NCBI GenBank assembly: GCA_943735955.1
Contig: OX030958.1
Location: 5,348,626 to 5,412,625, forward strand
Reading direction: 5' to 3'
DNA length: 64,000 nt
Source of the DNA: Piscicola geometra
Taxonomy: Eukaryota; Annelida; Clitellata; Hirudinida; Piscicolidae
The stretch's first letter is position 1. Every line of letters starts with the position of its first letter. This document shows, piece after piece, positions 20,871 to 39,700 of this stretch. The notes under the pieces were generated by a model, which saw only the letters and a list, made by a program, of their open reading frames with translations, had not been told where the DNA came from and did not search any database. The position numbers and the translations under genes are program-made.

Positions 20871-23800
20871 TCAAAAAACCCTTGTATCAAATTTCTTTAT
20901 TGGCGAGAAAGAACGAGATCTTTTATTCCTGTTTGTAGGCACCCTTTCATTGCCACTATAACCATCGACAACCAAATCACGAGAATTAGGCCCAGAAAAT
21001 GTATTGTTGTTAGAAGGGTGGATTAGCTGGCTTCTCTTGTACCTCTGAGCCATGTTAACCGACCTTCCACGATCTATGAAGAGGGAGTTGGTTGTTTGGT
21101 TGGAACAGGCAAGAATCAACTGTTCAACCCTTGAAAGAACCTCAAAATCAAGAGCAATTGTAGTGGCAGCTGGAATTCCCAGCATACCTGCCAACACTGA
21201 CTTCAAGTCATGAAGCTGTGGTTGTAATAATTATTGTGATGGTGGTGAATATTAATCTAGATATACTGATAAAAGAAAGTCAAAAGCATGTGTGTTGTCG
21301 GGTGCATGAATAAGCGATACAAATATGCTAAAATTAGAAATACGTTTTAAAAAAGTAATTTTTAATGAATAGTCACAAATACCTGTTTATATTTTGAAGT
21401 CATCCTGTCTACAGCCACTTTGGAGTTGTGAAGCTGTTTACGCATTTGTTGGTTCCTGACTTCCAGTTGCTGTATCGTCGCTTGTTTTTCTCTCTTCTCT
21501 CTCATATGTCCTTCTATCTCTCCCTCTATATTCCTTAATATCTCTTTTCCTTCCTTCATTTCTGACTTTCATAATCATGTGGATAGAGTATGATTAGCAG
21601 GCGATCAATGAAGTTCGCAAATCTACAAACGACCAAAACAAAAATGATTTTAAAAAAATCGAGATTATCAAAATTGATAAAGAATCATTAAAAAACGAGT
21701 CAAACAATCACAAATGGGTTAAACAATCCCAAAATACTCATAGGTACTTTAAGACTGGCCATTTCATAGAGCTTCTGTCTCAGTTGTCTGATCTCGAGGT
21801 GTGCCTCGTTGAGTTCCAGTCTGTACTTTTCCACAATCCTCTCTGTGCCTTCATCTCTGTTGCGATCTTGGTCGTTTTCCGAAAGATTCTCCTTCAGCAT
21901 GTCTATCTGCCTGTCCTGTAGTTGGAAAAAAAATTTTCTAGCGATATATCGATTTAAGTTAAGTATAAATTAATTCAATTTTTTAAATTTGAAACCGATA
22001 CGAGTTTTTTATATGAAAGTTTTCAAAGGGAAAAAACTTAAACAGACTTTTTGTCCAGCTTGTTCCTTCAAGGAGATGACTTTCCGTTGCAGGTTTATAA
22101 TGTGACGGTCTTTATCACCCGTATCGCCTCCACCTTTTTCTACCTTTTCCACCAACCTCTCAACACACATAACGATCTCATCCACCATTTCCTCCACACC
22201 CACTCCACATCTCCACGTTGGAATCATTAGAGAGGCTCCAATACGCTCCAAAAGCAGTCGTAACTAGGAGAGTAAAAATAATATTTTTTTAATGGAAATT
22301 AAATAAAATTTAACCACGTGAAACAATTAAAATAATTTAAAGAGTGTTTTTTTAATTTTATAAATGATGAAATCAAATGTATTGAAATCAATTTTTGTAA
22401 ACTATTGTCGAATGCAACCTTTTTATCTTTTGTTTCGAATCCAGCAAACGAATAGTTTTTGCCATTTTTTGCACTCTTTATCCTTTCTAAAGTACTTTGA
22501 ATATCAATTAGAACATCCCTGTTTTGATAGGGTTCCCTTTTCAACTTATCACACAAATCGTCTGACAAAAAAGTCAAATCTTCCAAAAGTTTCCAGTTGT
22601 TCTCCATTGCCTAATGATTTAGAATATTTAAACGTTAAAAATTTAATTACAATATTTCATTGAATAATTTACTTTTTCAAATTATAAAAGATGAATTATT
22701 GACCGTTTTGTACTCGTGTTTCTGAACAATGAGAGAGTTCAAAGCAGTCACAATGTCCTGCTCATGACTCAAGATTTCTCGTCTTTCAAACATCTCGTCT
22801 GTGCCCAGCAACTTGCTCAAACTCTCTTTGAAACTCTTGAGTCTGTAGGCTGCGTTGCCATTAGCAGTTTATAAGCTTCCATCTTTGTTAGGCTACTAAT
22901 TTTAGAGGTTTATAAGATCAAGTTATTGAAAAATTTAAAAGATTGGTGAGAAATACAAAAGAAATTAAAACTGGTTTATAAAAGTTTGAAATTAATACTA
23001 AAAATCAAGCTAAAATCTATAAGTTACTTTATCATAAAATAACTTTTTCAAACTCACCACTATCATCTCCAATCACTCCATCCCGAATCCTTTCAGCTTC
23101 GACCAATCTGCTGGACCCTCTCCTTTCCTCCACTTCTCCCTTCATCTGCTCCCATGACTTGTGCAGTGTATCCAGCCTCTCTCTCAACGTCAGCATCTCT
23201 CTATCCTGCTCTTCCTTCACCGTCAAAGCTCGGTCTCTCTCCTGGTTTAGACATTTAAATGACATGAAACAACTCATTTTCAATTTTTTAAAAGTGTTAA
23301 CTGTCTTTGAAACGATTAATTCAATGTATAAATTAACTTATTTTATAACAAAATAAATATAAAAAATTGAAACAAAATGACTGACCACTTTTATGGCTTC
23401 AACTTCAATTGAGCACTTCGAAACAAACTGCTGTTGTTTTTCAATTTCTCCTGATAGCCTTAAGAAGTTTAACACTTTTTTAAACCATTAGCTCTAATAA
23501 TTTACAAAATAAACATTTATCATAAAGAGATTTATACACTAAAAGCCAGTCATAACATCAGCAAGCACCATAATACTTCTCCACAACAACAGCAAAACCT
23601 TAAGATGGTCTCTTTATTTTCGACATCTTGACCTTCCAGTCTTGCCACTTGGTCTTTCAAATTCACTTGCACTCCTTTAAGCATGGAATTGTCTTGCATC
23701 ACCTCATCCACCTTGAGATGTGTATAATGGCAACTAAATTGATGACATTTTTGTTTTTGAAGCTTTTTTCGAATGCTGTTTTTGATTGAACCTTGAATGG

Positions 23801-25353
23801 AAGAAATTCAAAGAAGACAAATTGGTTGAAATTTAACCTTCTTTGTTATATCGTCAATTGCTTTATCCTGGTTGTAAGGGTCAGTAATACTTCCAGTACC
23901 AGCCATTCCAGCACTCCATCCTTCCAGGTATAAAAGAGAACTTAAGGTTCTTGTCACTTCCCTCAATCTCCTTTCCGTCGCTACTTTCTCCTGCTCGCTT
24001 CTTTCTCTTTCTTCCAGGTGTATTCTGATAAAAAGAATGTGAAGATAGATTCTTGAATCAAAAATCAATATAAACTAATAAATACTCGAAACTTCGAAAA
24101 TAAACCGGTAAATTGGTCTTATTTAAATAAAATTCCGTTGTAAAATCTAAAATAATATACTATTCTTTCATTAACAAAATTAATACAATTTTATGGTCCA
24201 CACTGAAAAAATTTAAAATTGTATTAAAATTGTTACTTCAAGCGCTCTTCCAACTCAAGCACTCTATTCTGGAGTTCTCTGTTGTCTCCTTGCACGTTCT
24301 TGTAGGCCTGAGAGATTTTATGTAGTGTTTTAAAATAATAAAATAAATGGCTTCAAAAGTTTTTCTATTGAAAACTGATATTTCTCATTTCAACGCGTTG
24401 ACTAGTTTACTTCTTCATAAATCTTCATCAAAAAACACTGAAACCTCTTCCATAATCGCTCTATAAGGCCACCTATGTGCCTACTTCATTCAGGTATTCT
24501 TCTTTGCGGCCTGGAACCTGCTCGCTCTCCAACATCACCAACTGCCGTTGCAAGCGCTGTATGCTCGCTTGAAGTTGAACTTCTCTCTTCCGCATCGTCT
24601 CCACCTCCACCCTCATTCCCCACACCTCGCTATCTCTTTCCTCCAATCTACAAATCAACTCTTTCACCTTATAAAAAAAGATAGTTGAAGTGATTTTTAA
24701 ATACTATTAAATGTACTATTTTGATATTCATGCGATTTTAAACCTGGGATGAATGATCTGCAATCAGAGAAGGGTTCAGAGATGAGTCGAAAGCTTTCGG
24801 ATAGCTGTGAAATATGTTTTTATTGACAAAGTTTTTATTTTATTCTAACTAAAGTAAAATAATGAAGACTTACTCGAGGTGGCTTCTTCTCATGCTTTCA
24901 ACTCTATTTCTATCTGCCCACTGCGCGAGAATAAGGAATCATCAGTATTCATTTATAGTTGATTAAATGCATTTTCAATAAGCTTTCAGTAATTGTTTGA
25001 AAAATTATTTAGAGCATTTAATGTGGTGAATAAGAATAATACAACATAAATAAAAAATGTTGGGGACAAAAATACTAATGCTTATACACCCATTTATAAT
25101 TTAAATAAACAAGAAAGTTGAAAAACCTTTTGATGCCTTTATAAATGTATTGAGTCACACAAAAAGTGCTTCTAACTTGCTCCTTATCAGCGTAGGCCTC
25201 CCTTGATGGATAAGCTTCGTAAGGGCCTGGTTGCATCGAGCGTCTGCCGTACTGGTCGAAATCGTTACTGAATGTTACATGATTTGCTGCTGATAGTGGT
25301 CGGTGGGAGTTGATGTCAGGCAGAGTGGAACTGCGGTAAAATTGGCTCGACAT
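20871..25353 (-). CDS. Large coiled-coil protein, CCDC170-like (15 exons)
   Basis: Exons 25353-25177, 24920-24874, 24804-24744, 24667-24485, 24307-24237, 24024-23838, 23711-23599, 23458-23386, 23241-23058, 22849-22704, 22610-22419, 22263-22048, 21915-21748, 21565-21383 and 21215-20871 join in phase throughout: 781 residues. The N-terminus (MSSQFYRSSTLPDINS) is unstructured. From about residue 100 nearly everything is heptad-rich coiled coil, e.g. ICRLEERDSEVWGM, LRERLDTLHKSWEQM and IQQLEVRNQQMRKQL. Three short segments are globular-looking: LEGWSAGMAGTG, LLERIGASLMIPTW and SVLAGMLGIPAATT. The basic tail ends RSFSPIKKFDTRVF. Length, repeated LLG-type insertions and the AVDRMTSKYKQ end recall CCDC170, a microtubule and ciliary protein, but I cannot confirm that name without a search. 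It is head-to-head with the CEP85-like gene. Confidence 0.85.
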
Positions 25354-25481
25354 TATAAAAAATATTTGAAGTTTATTATGTTTTTATCGAGTTTTGATCC
25401 GTCGATCAAGTTATTATCAAATTTCTCACAGCTAAATTAGATACATTTTGTTTGGTAGTGTGTTTCTCATAAATGCAGCCC

Positions 25482-25495
25482 GTCGTCATAGTAAC
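25482..25495. promoter_or_regulatory. X-box (RFX factor site), exact consensus
   Basis: GTCGTCATAGTAAC agrees with GTHNYYATRRNAAC at every position. It lies 129 bases upstream of the coiled-coil gene start (minus) and about 0.3-0.4 kb from the start of the CEP85-like gene (plus), the usual range for ciliary X-boxes. Confidence 0.6.
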
Positions 25496-25761
25496 AGGGA
25501 AATATTTCCACCTGTGACTTTTAATAAGGATAATGATTAATAATAAAATGTTTTTCCATCATAAATTATTTTAAAATCTTAAAAGCTTAAATTAACTTTT
25601 AAATTGGTTAAATGTGTTTACCTCAGTTTAATAGAAATCTACAATTTTCTATTTGCCTTATTTTATGCTATAAATAAATAATAAAAAAGTAATATCAAAG
25701 GACTTCAATGATATTATTCATAAAATTAATCGGAATTCGAAAAATTCACCTAATCAGGAAA

Positions 25762-30338
<4,577 letters not shown>

Positions 30339-30489
30339 TTGGTGCTAGATTGTTATATAATAATAATAATTAAAATAGAAAAAATATTATTAATAATGGT
30401 GATGATGATAGTTAGATTGTGGTGTGTGGAAATATTGGTGAAGATAGTGATTTAGAGAAAAAAAAGAGAATATATAATAAAATGTTGAA

Positions 30490-33400
30490 CTAAAATAAGT
30501 AAAATAATTGAAATTAATTTTTGCCAACAGTTGCCAACACAAAAGCATGCCAGCTCACTCGCTATTTTCGTACGTAGATCTTACCTACTATGTATTATTC
30601 AAACATTTGAAATTATTTGAACTTGTTTTTCAACTATTTAAAAAATGCTTTTTACTTCTATCATTTAAAATTTATAAAGATTCAATTGATTTTTCAAATT
30701 TTTGGCGTTTTATGGAAATTTTTATATATTATCATATTTGACCATTATTTTCATTTTTCAGGATTTCATAAAAAAATATCAAATATACTATATTTTAATG
30801 AACATTAAGAAAAGTCTAACATAAGTTAGAGAGTAAGTCCTAAGTCAAAAAAAAATAAAATTCATATTTTATTCTTCGAAATTGATGATAAAAGGATGAG
30901 TACATGCTTGAAGTATACTGAAAAATGTGTTGAATAGTCCCAAATAAAAAAAATTAAAATAAAATAACATTTATTATTAAATTTATTTAGAAATTACATA
31001 CAAACTTACATGAAGGTACAATGTACTTATGTACCTTAGGTACATAAGTGATAAATTAACTATCTTCAATCATTTTTATTATAAGAAATAAACTATAAAA
31101 AAGTTATGACGATGAAGATAATATACTTAATTAAATTCACAAAATAGTTATTTATTATATTACAACCAGCCCTAGATATACGCGTATCACTTTAAAAATA
31201 CAATAAAAAAGTCATATGCAAACTTATAATTTTATTATTTTTGTAAAAACTTTAAATTGGAAAATGTAATTAATATGTTATTTCCATGAAAAGGCCAGTA
31301 TTTCAGTTTCTGTGCCTCCAAAAGAACTCTCAGAAGTAGCGGTAAACAAGAGACCGGTCTTTAAATGAAAAATGATTTAGGCTAATCATTGAGACTTTCA
31401 ATTGAATGAATTACCGTAATCTTGTCATGAACGAGTCAAAATTTATATTTAAATTGACAGTTTCAGTCTTCAGTATCAATTTTAACTGTATTTTTTAATC
31501 TTTTAATTGCATGTGCATTTGCCAAAATACCGATATTTTGGACACTTTTAAAAACAACTAGACATTTTTTTATTGAAATTGAAAATAAAAATGTTCATAT
31601 TAATATAATTTTAAAAAAGTTGTATTCATTCAATTTTTTTATAATAAAGTAATGTTAAAATTACAAAAATTAATAAAAAATGAGCTACCATAAAATGCTA
31701 GATTTGTCAAAAACCCATTATTGGTAAAATATTGGTATTTTACGGTAATGTTTTTTATATTTTAAATTGAAAATTTTTGGATCCACTTTAAAAATTCTGT
31801 CATAAAACCGAGGTTTTTAGACTTTTTGGATTTATATTTAAAGTGTCTGAAGACTTAGATATTTTACGGCAATTAAAACAGAAAAATGGCAGTAATGGTT
31901 TTAATACACACGCTCTTTCAACATTAGTGGTCGATGTAGTCTAATAAACAACCAAATAGATAGTTAAAAAACTATTTTCGATATTTAAAATTTGAAAAAG
32001 TAAAAAATTGTCAATCATTAATCGAAATCGTTGACATTACAAAATAGTTAGAACACAATTGGAAAAAAAAAATTACTTCGATTTTATAATAAAATTTTAA
32101 AGTTTTAAAAACTCATCAAACCATTGGAAAATTGTAAAAAATTGAGAAAAATATAAAAATCCCCATTTAAAGGTTTTAGTAGCAAGAGTAAGGAAAAAAT
32201 GGCCCTAAGGCTCGACAACACTTTGAATTTTAAAACTTTGACTTTCAAAATATACTCTTAAAAATATGTATACACGTATAGATAAACACATAATATATAT
32301 GCATGTACAAATACACGAACAAAAACACACATTAACACCCAAACCTATGGTAGATTAAGTTTTCAAGCAATAAGGAAAACTGTGGGAAACTCTTTTATCT
32401 TTATTATTTTTGTTAGAGTTTTTAATTTCATTGTTTAGATAAATATAACTATATTTTATGTTTTTTACATAATAAAAATAATTTTACTAATAACTTTTTC
32501 ATATTTATTATCCTCATTCAGTTTTAGAATTCAATTATTAAAAAGTTAGCTAAGTATAAATAACTTTTCATAGAGCTCACTTAGAAGACTTTCAGTGAAT
32601 ATTGAATAAATTGTTTCCATAATATATATAATATATATATACTCAGCTAGAAAAAAACTAACATTTTCTTGGCATTAAAAAACCCAAAACCCTTTGAATA
32701 GAGAAAAACTTCTTTTTGAGTTTCAAAAATAATGTTGTTTTATATTGCCCATTTTGTGTTAATAAACTTTCATCACAATTACTTTCTACAATGGTTCTGC
32801 ATTAGAATTGACAGAAGCCTTTTTTCATATTGCTCTGGTTGCCTGTGAATGCATTTTGAAATGATTTTTTTATATATTTTTATTATTTAGAAAAATAAAT
32901 TGTTCTATTAAAACTTTTTTAATGAATAAAATTCGCTCCTGTTATTTTGCGTTTAATTTTTCTCTATTTTTTTCACATCAAGTTTTATATACTCACTTCG
33001 ATTCGGCTAAAGTGTAATTTTCAAGTTCTTAGATTATTACTTTTTAGGTGCGATAAATAGATAAAAAAATTATTTAAAAAAATATATAGAAAACTTTAAA
33101 ATAAAAATGAATGAGTAAATTGATTATGCAAAGGTTGTCATGGTGATGATGATGATTGAAATTGGTGAAAGGAGCTTTGGTGATGGTGGCAATAAAATGG
33201 CTTATGATAGTTCTCTTGATAAAATATGGAAAGAAAGGGAAATAATATGAAAGAATGACTGATGATCTAATGTTGCTGATATTGCTGATGATGATGATGA
33301 TAGTGACAACAGAAAAAAAATATAAAAAAGATGTCGTTTATAATGATGATGATGATATGATGAAAAGAATTATAACTATGCACAATGTATTAAGATTAAT

Positions 33401-36400
33401 GCGAATGATTTATAAGGGGACTAAAAAATGGCTTACATTCCCGTCAAGTATACAACATAAAATATCTATTTAAAAGAACATAAAGTGTATAATAATGGAA
33501 ATAATACTTTTTTGAATAAATTTGGTAAAATGAAGAATTTACATTTTTACCAAAGGAATGGCGATTTACAGAATGGTAAAAAGATATTGGAAAAGTGTCT
33601 TTTGCATTGAAATCTGTGTTGATGGCAGATCATGTATCAGAGAAGAAGATGATGTTGATGATGATGGTGCTGATGATGATGATATTGAGGTGATGATAAT
33701 GGTGATTGTGTTGCAGCTAATAAGAGAAGTTGAGAATTACAGAGTAAATAAAATAGGTAAAAAATAAGAGAAAAAACAAGATAAGGTGTAAATATTATTT
33801 TAAAAATAAAAATAAGTGTACATTCTCAAAGTAATCCAGCTTGAAATATTGATAACGATGTTAGGGATGGCCGGTAAATAAGTTTATTGAGTCATAACGC
33901 CTTTGATGCCTAGACGAGACATGTCTCGTACATTAGAAGAACGATGATTATAGGGATGATGATGATGATGATGATGATAATGATGGTTTAAGTGATAATG
34001 ATGATAATGATGATTTAAGTAACGATGTTGATAATAATAATTATTAAAAATTATGATTTCAACGTTAAGTATATTGATAAAGTTTAGGAAGAATATAGAA
34101 AAAAAATTGCAAAATGATGATCGTCATGCTGAAAAAAAGCCGTTGACATTATCGAGACAAAGTTTATAAAGATGGTGCAAGTGATGAAAATAATTTTGTG
34201 ACAATTGTGGTTGTTGCTACTGCTGCGTAAAGCATCAAAGTCGAATGTGTCTGTCTTGTTGAGAGGACGATCTGTGTGTTGTTGTGGTTTTCTCTTTTTT
34301 TGTTCTCGAGATAATTGAGTGTTTATTATCATTATGATGTTTTTATTTCTCAATTTATAATGATGATAGTGTCCTCTTTTTACTATATGTTTAAACTAAA
34401 ATCTTTTCATATAAAAAAACTTAAGGCTACGTTATAATAAAGATGAACTCGTTAAGTGTAGGATTTAGTATTTATTTAACCTTGAAAGCTATGCGTTGAA
34501 TTGCTTAAATGAGGCGTATGTGCGGCCTAAAGCCACGTGTTGAGTAAAAATCTCTAGTTTTTCAAGTTTGTGTTATTATTTTGTTTTTTTATATTTTTAG
34601 AGTTAGCGATAAAACTCAATTTAATCACCAAAAGGCAAGACTTTATTTCTAACTATGAAAGATGAAAAAACGATAAAAATGCCTGGTAAAGAAATTGTGA
34701 AAAGAAAAACAAATAAACTCTAAATTTGGAAATAATTTTTTTATTATTGTAAGTTTTTCTAAAACTTATTTAAAAAATAATTTTGAATAGTTAAAGTCCT
34801 TGTTTTCAAAAAAGGGTTTCAATTTATCATGTAGGGAGAAGTTGCACAAGATGGAACAATTTTTACAAGTAGTCTCAAAGCTCAATTGGTTAACCAATAA
34901 CGTGAAATAAAATTTACTCTGCCATTATATTGACTCTATTTCTAACTATATCAACTTTAATATAAGAAGAAATAAAAGAAATATGAGTTTATTAACCTCA
35001 AACATTAACACTCAAAAATTTCATTTTTAGCAACTGGGTTCCCAAGGTGGAACGCTTAGTTGCCTAAGATGAAATCATATTGGATGTCACTAAAATTTTA
35101 ATTTTAACATTTTACTTATTATCAGACTATTTTATTCATCTAAAGAAATACTTTTTTCCGATCACTCAATACTAATCATTCTAAAAAATCTTTCTTTATT
35201 CCGGAACATTTAGTCTTCAGTTCCTTCTCAAAAGCGTCATCAAATGTCTTATAAAAACGCTTTCAATTTTTTAAGAATATGTAAAATTCCATTTTTAAAG
35301 TAAACTCTGGAATAACATAAGTTAAACTCGCTTTACCCAGAGACATTTCTTTTTTTCGCACTTCACTTTCAGCTTCAACCATTGCAAACCTCTAGTCTAG
35401 GCAATAAGGACTAAAGATACGAAAGTTTGCATCTATTGAAATTTGAGATTTAGCTATAAATAGAAAATACTTGTGACTAAGCTAATGAATACTAACAGTT
35501 TTTCCATTTGATAAAAAAGTAAATTATTGGTTTGTATTAATTTTCAATAGTCTATTTAGAATATAAACTTTATATAGTCTATTATACTGTGTATAGTCTA
35601 TATAGATTTATCATCTCCCAAGATAGACGAATGTCAGAAAGACTTATCAATGTCTAAAATCTCTTTCTACCTTTTATCTTATGCAACTATTCACGTTTCA
35701 TCTTAAGAAAATATGACCATGCTACAAATCTATGGTTACAACAGGCTAGTCACTCAATTATTAATTATACTACTTGCACATAATGAAACTTTAATGGATC
35801 ATCTAATTAATAATAAAAAATAAAAATTATACTTCTTCGGATGTCAGGAAAAAAAGCAAAACGTTATCTCCAAACTTTTTGACTATTCGTTTAAAAATAA
35901 GTTTTTCAATTATTATAATTAAACGAGGCAATTTCAGAAACGAAACCAACATACGAATGTGCTTAGAAAATGGATGCATGAATAGAAAATTAAAGAAATT
36001 CTTTTTTATACATTGCATAGCTGTAAATAGGCTCGTTCCATCTTAGGAACCGGTTCATCTCGAGCAACCTACCGCTACATTAAATGTAAAAATATATAAA
36101 CAGAAATTTTTGAAATTTGTAAAAAGATACTTTTAAGAATAGTAAAAAATAAATGAATTTAACACGGAAATTTCTTTTGATGAAAAAAAACTTTTGAAAT
36201 TGAGTTCGTTGTAGTCTCAGTTGTTTTCAAAGAAAAACAATTTAAACTGAGTTTAAAAGATTTCAGGCATTTGAAACTGTAAAATTATGATTATTTAAAG
36301 TATAGTAAATTTTAATTAAATTTTTTAATACTTGTATTGAAGCTTGTTTTTTGTTGAAAGGAATCTAAAAAAGGGTTTCAAGAATCCACTTTTTTCAGTT

Positions 36401-36706
36401 TTTGTTGCCTAATGAAACTATTAACATCCATGGGAGACATCTAAACGAATTTTTTAACCTCATTATTTTGACATAAGCTGCTTATTTTCTTTCACATTTA
36501 AATTCTTTGGTTTGTTAGTGAAATTTTATTAAATGGAAAAAAATGAGAATGTTTATTTCTTTGACCTAGCCATCTTTTATGTCTACCCTAAAGTCTCACT
36601 TTTTCACCATTTAACTACTGAATGATTTTTGTTTCTATTTACCAACCACTTAATATATACGCTTTACTATCCACTTAACAGAATTCCATTACACTCTACC
36701 ACTTAC
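30490..36706. other. AT-rich region without a supported gene
   Basis: No reading frame here has family similarity or splice support that I trust. (GAT)n-rich patches occur at about 33140-33400, 33640-33700 and 33950-34030. Downstream exons of the EB-module gene (minus) should lie here or farther left, but I could not identify them with confidence. Confidence 0.55.
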
Positions 36707-39700
36707 ATCTGGCACATGTGAAGTGCTGTTCGAGCAGACAGCGATGGCACACCAGATCGTGCTGACAGTAGCTGTGCTCATTGATCTCGTCACACTTGCT
36801 CTTCAAGGGAAGGTCTAAAAGGGCTGTAAGGTGGGTGGGAATAGATGGGAATGAATGACCTATGGTTTATGAAGATTTAAAATGCAAAAAAATCCAAAGA
36901 TGCATAAGAAACTTTTTAATAAATTCAAACATCCACAAAATTTATTTTAGTTACAAATTTTGTGTGTGCTTATTTTTTTGAAAATCAAACAAGAAATAAA
37001 TAAAACATAAAAACATAAAAGCACTAGTGATTAAGCAATGGTTGCGGCTATCAGCAACAATTTCGTGACCATATAAAGACTTTTAAGCAATGAAGACGAT
37101 GATGATGATGACGATGGTAAAAAAGAAGGATAAGAAAATGATGATTTTTAAAAACGGCATTGACATCTGTGAAATGAAAGGAGGATCATTTATGCATCAT
37201 CTATCAAAAGCCTTTCCGTTTTTCAAAAATATTTTGGTTTTTAAAATATAAACCTATCAAATTTAGGTTGTTAACGACTGTTTCCAAATGGAAAAAGTAT
37301 TTTTTATGTGTTAAGGGCTTCAACTTAAGGCCCTTCGCGAAATATTAAAAATGAATAAAATAATATTTTATAAATGAACTTTTAGCCATAAACGAATCAT
37401 CAACGCAGGGATCCATGAATGGCTATTGCTGACCATTCTTCTTTTTCCCATTCTGTGCAGAACCCTTCTGAAGCATCAACGCCCGTCAATAATGTTTAAA
37501 ATAACAAATAACTCAAATTTATGCAAAGATATACAAAATAAACGTTTACATTATAAAAATAAATAAATAAATGTGTCGCTGGTCGTCGGTTTAACGAGTT
37601 TGAATAAAAATTGTTTTATTTATTTTTTCTCTAAAAAATTGATTTATCGCTTGAGCCTTTTTCCCTCTCATCGCTCCATCCTTCTTCAAGATAACTTTTC
37701 CATTATCGTATTAACAAGTGACTTCGTACATTCTTTCAAGTCTATTTTCACCCACCACTCTTACTGAATGCTATGAATTTCGAAAGAGAGAGTTTAAAAA
37801 ATTGGGAAAATAAGTAGTTTATAGACTGCACAATGGAGTGCACGTCATAACGCAACACAAGTGTCCATTCAAGAGACTAACAACAAAGTGACATAGCAAT
37901 TTCGCGTCACGCTGTGAAATGACATTCTAACAAGGCTAATAAGGGAACGAGCTCCAACCACTTGACGACCCATCATTCCACGATATTTATTCGCACGTTT
38001 TTACGGAAGCTTTTTTCTTAAAAAACTCTTTCAATAAATAATTTATTTTTGGGAATTTTCAACTTTGAAAAATTGTATAACTATTTTTCGGTTTTTATAT
38101 TTATTTTCTAGGAATGATTTAGCTAAAAGCATTTGATTAAATTGTTGAAAAAATTAAACACTTAAATTTGTATTATTATTTATAATCTTCGACTCCATCC
38201 ACAAACCTCCTATCTTGGCGCATTTCGTATGCCTAGCAACAGACTTGTAACCAATGGGACACGTGCATTTTCCTGCCACACACACTGACCCCCCTTCGCA
38301 GTCGTAGTCTAGTCTGCATCCTTCTTCACCTATGTGGACTTGAGAGAAAGGGGTTTAAAGGGGATAGTAGAGTTTAGGTGGTGTTGTTATGGCAATAAGA
38401 GTTTTGAGAAGGAGGGAATAAGAGGTTAAAACGGTAAACAGCTATTCGAGTGTGTAACGATGCTTTTAGATCGAGTGCTTGAAACGCTAGTGCCTCTTAA
38501 TGCATTTGTTTCATGCGTTATTCCAAAGAGGTTATGAGTAGAAACTTGAAAGGGTGTGATTCGATAATTGATTATGATTAGAAAGGATTAAATGGCGCAA
38601 GAAGATGATGGATAACGATGGAGATGATGACTGGGTCTGTCAAGGTCTCAAGGGGGCAAGAAAGAGTTTATTAATGTATGAAGAAATATTGTTGATGAAG
38701 ACAGAGATGATGATGAGGATGATGGTGGTGGTAGTTTTAGTAATTATTTTGAGGGTGATAAAGATGGTTTTGGTGCTGTTTATGATGGGATAAACTTGAT
38801 CATAATGCTGACGTGAGAGTGATGATTATTAAAGTAATGATACTGATGAAAATGAAAATTAGCACGATAGCTATTTCTAAACAAAAGAAAATTGAAAGCC
38901 TACTAGGACAACTCCAACAATATTTGTACAAGTATAATTAGGTCGATGTTAGCCATCTCAAAAACATGAGCCTTTTTGCGTATTATATAATTAGGAACAC
39001 ATGATATGAATAAAATGAAAAAATTAAAGAAGCTATATAAAATCGTAGAAAAAGGTAAGTATAAACAAATTTCTTTGATAAAGATATGTCTTCAAATGAA
39101 TAGCTTAAATAAATAGATATAAGTTTGAAAGTAAAAAATATTACTGTTAAAAAATATTTATAAATCAGTAAGGATAAATTCAAAATATTCACAAAAATAA
39201 ATGATTTAAAAAATATTTTAAACATGGATACATAGTGTTTTAAAAGAATTTTCTTGTGACACCTTGATAACAAGATCTCAAATTTTAAAATAGAATTTAT
39301 TTTTGTATATATTATTTTTTTCATGAATCTTGATGATAAAACCGCTAACAAAAATTCAAAAACAACAAAAAACAAATAAATTTATATAGCAAAAACACCA
39401 ACAACAACAAAAAACACTTACACTTTCTGCACGTGAATCTATCCAGTTTGTATCCTGGCTTACACATACAAACCCTTTGAGGACCTTCTTTTGTAGCTTC
39501 ATTTTCATGCATCCTGCTGTTTTTAACGTTGTTTTTTTCCTTTGCATACATTCCATTGTTGTAGTTAATATTTTTATTCATTATTTTTTGTTTGTTTTTA
39601 TTTTCAATTTTTTTGTTTTGATTTTTTTTTGTATTTTTAGTTTTTTTATACTTATTGCCACCAATTGAGTTGTCAATATTTTTCTTATGGTCGCGATCAA

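Noticed and set aside
33131..33146. X-box-like GTTGTCATGGTGAT
   Set aside because: Two mismatches and embedded in GAT repeats with no gene nearby.
37456..37500. Plus-strand exon-like stretch after CTGTGCAG
   Set aside because: Only about eleven codons before a stop and no partner exon.
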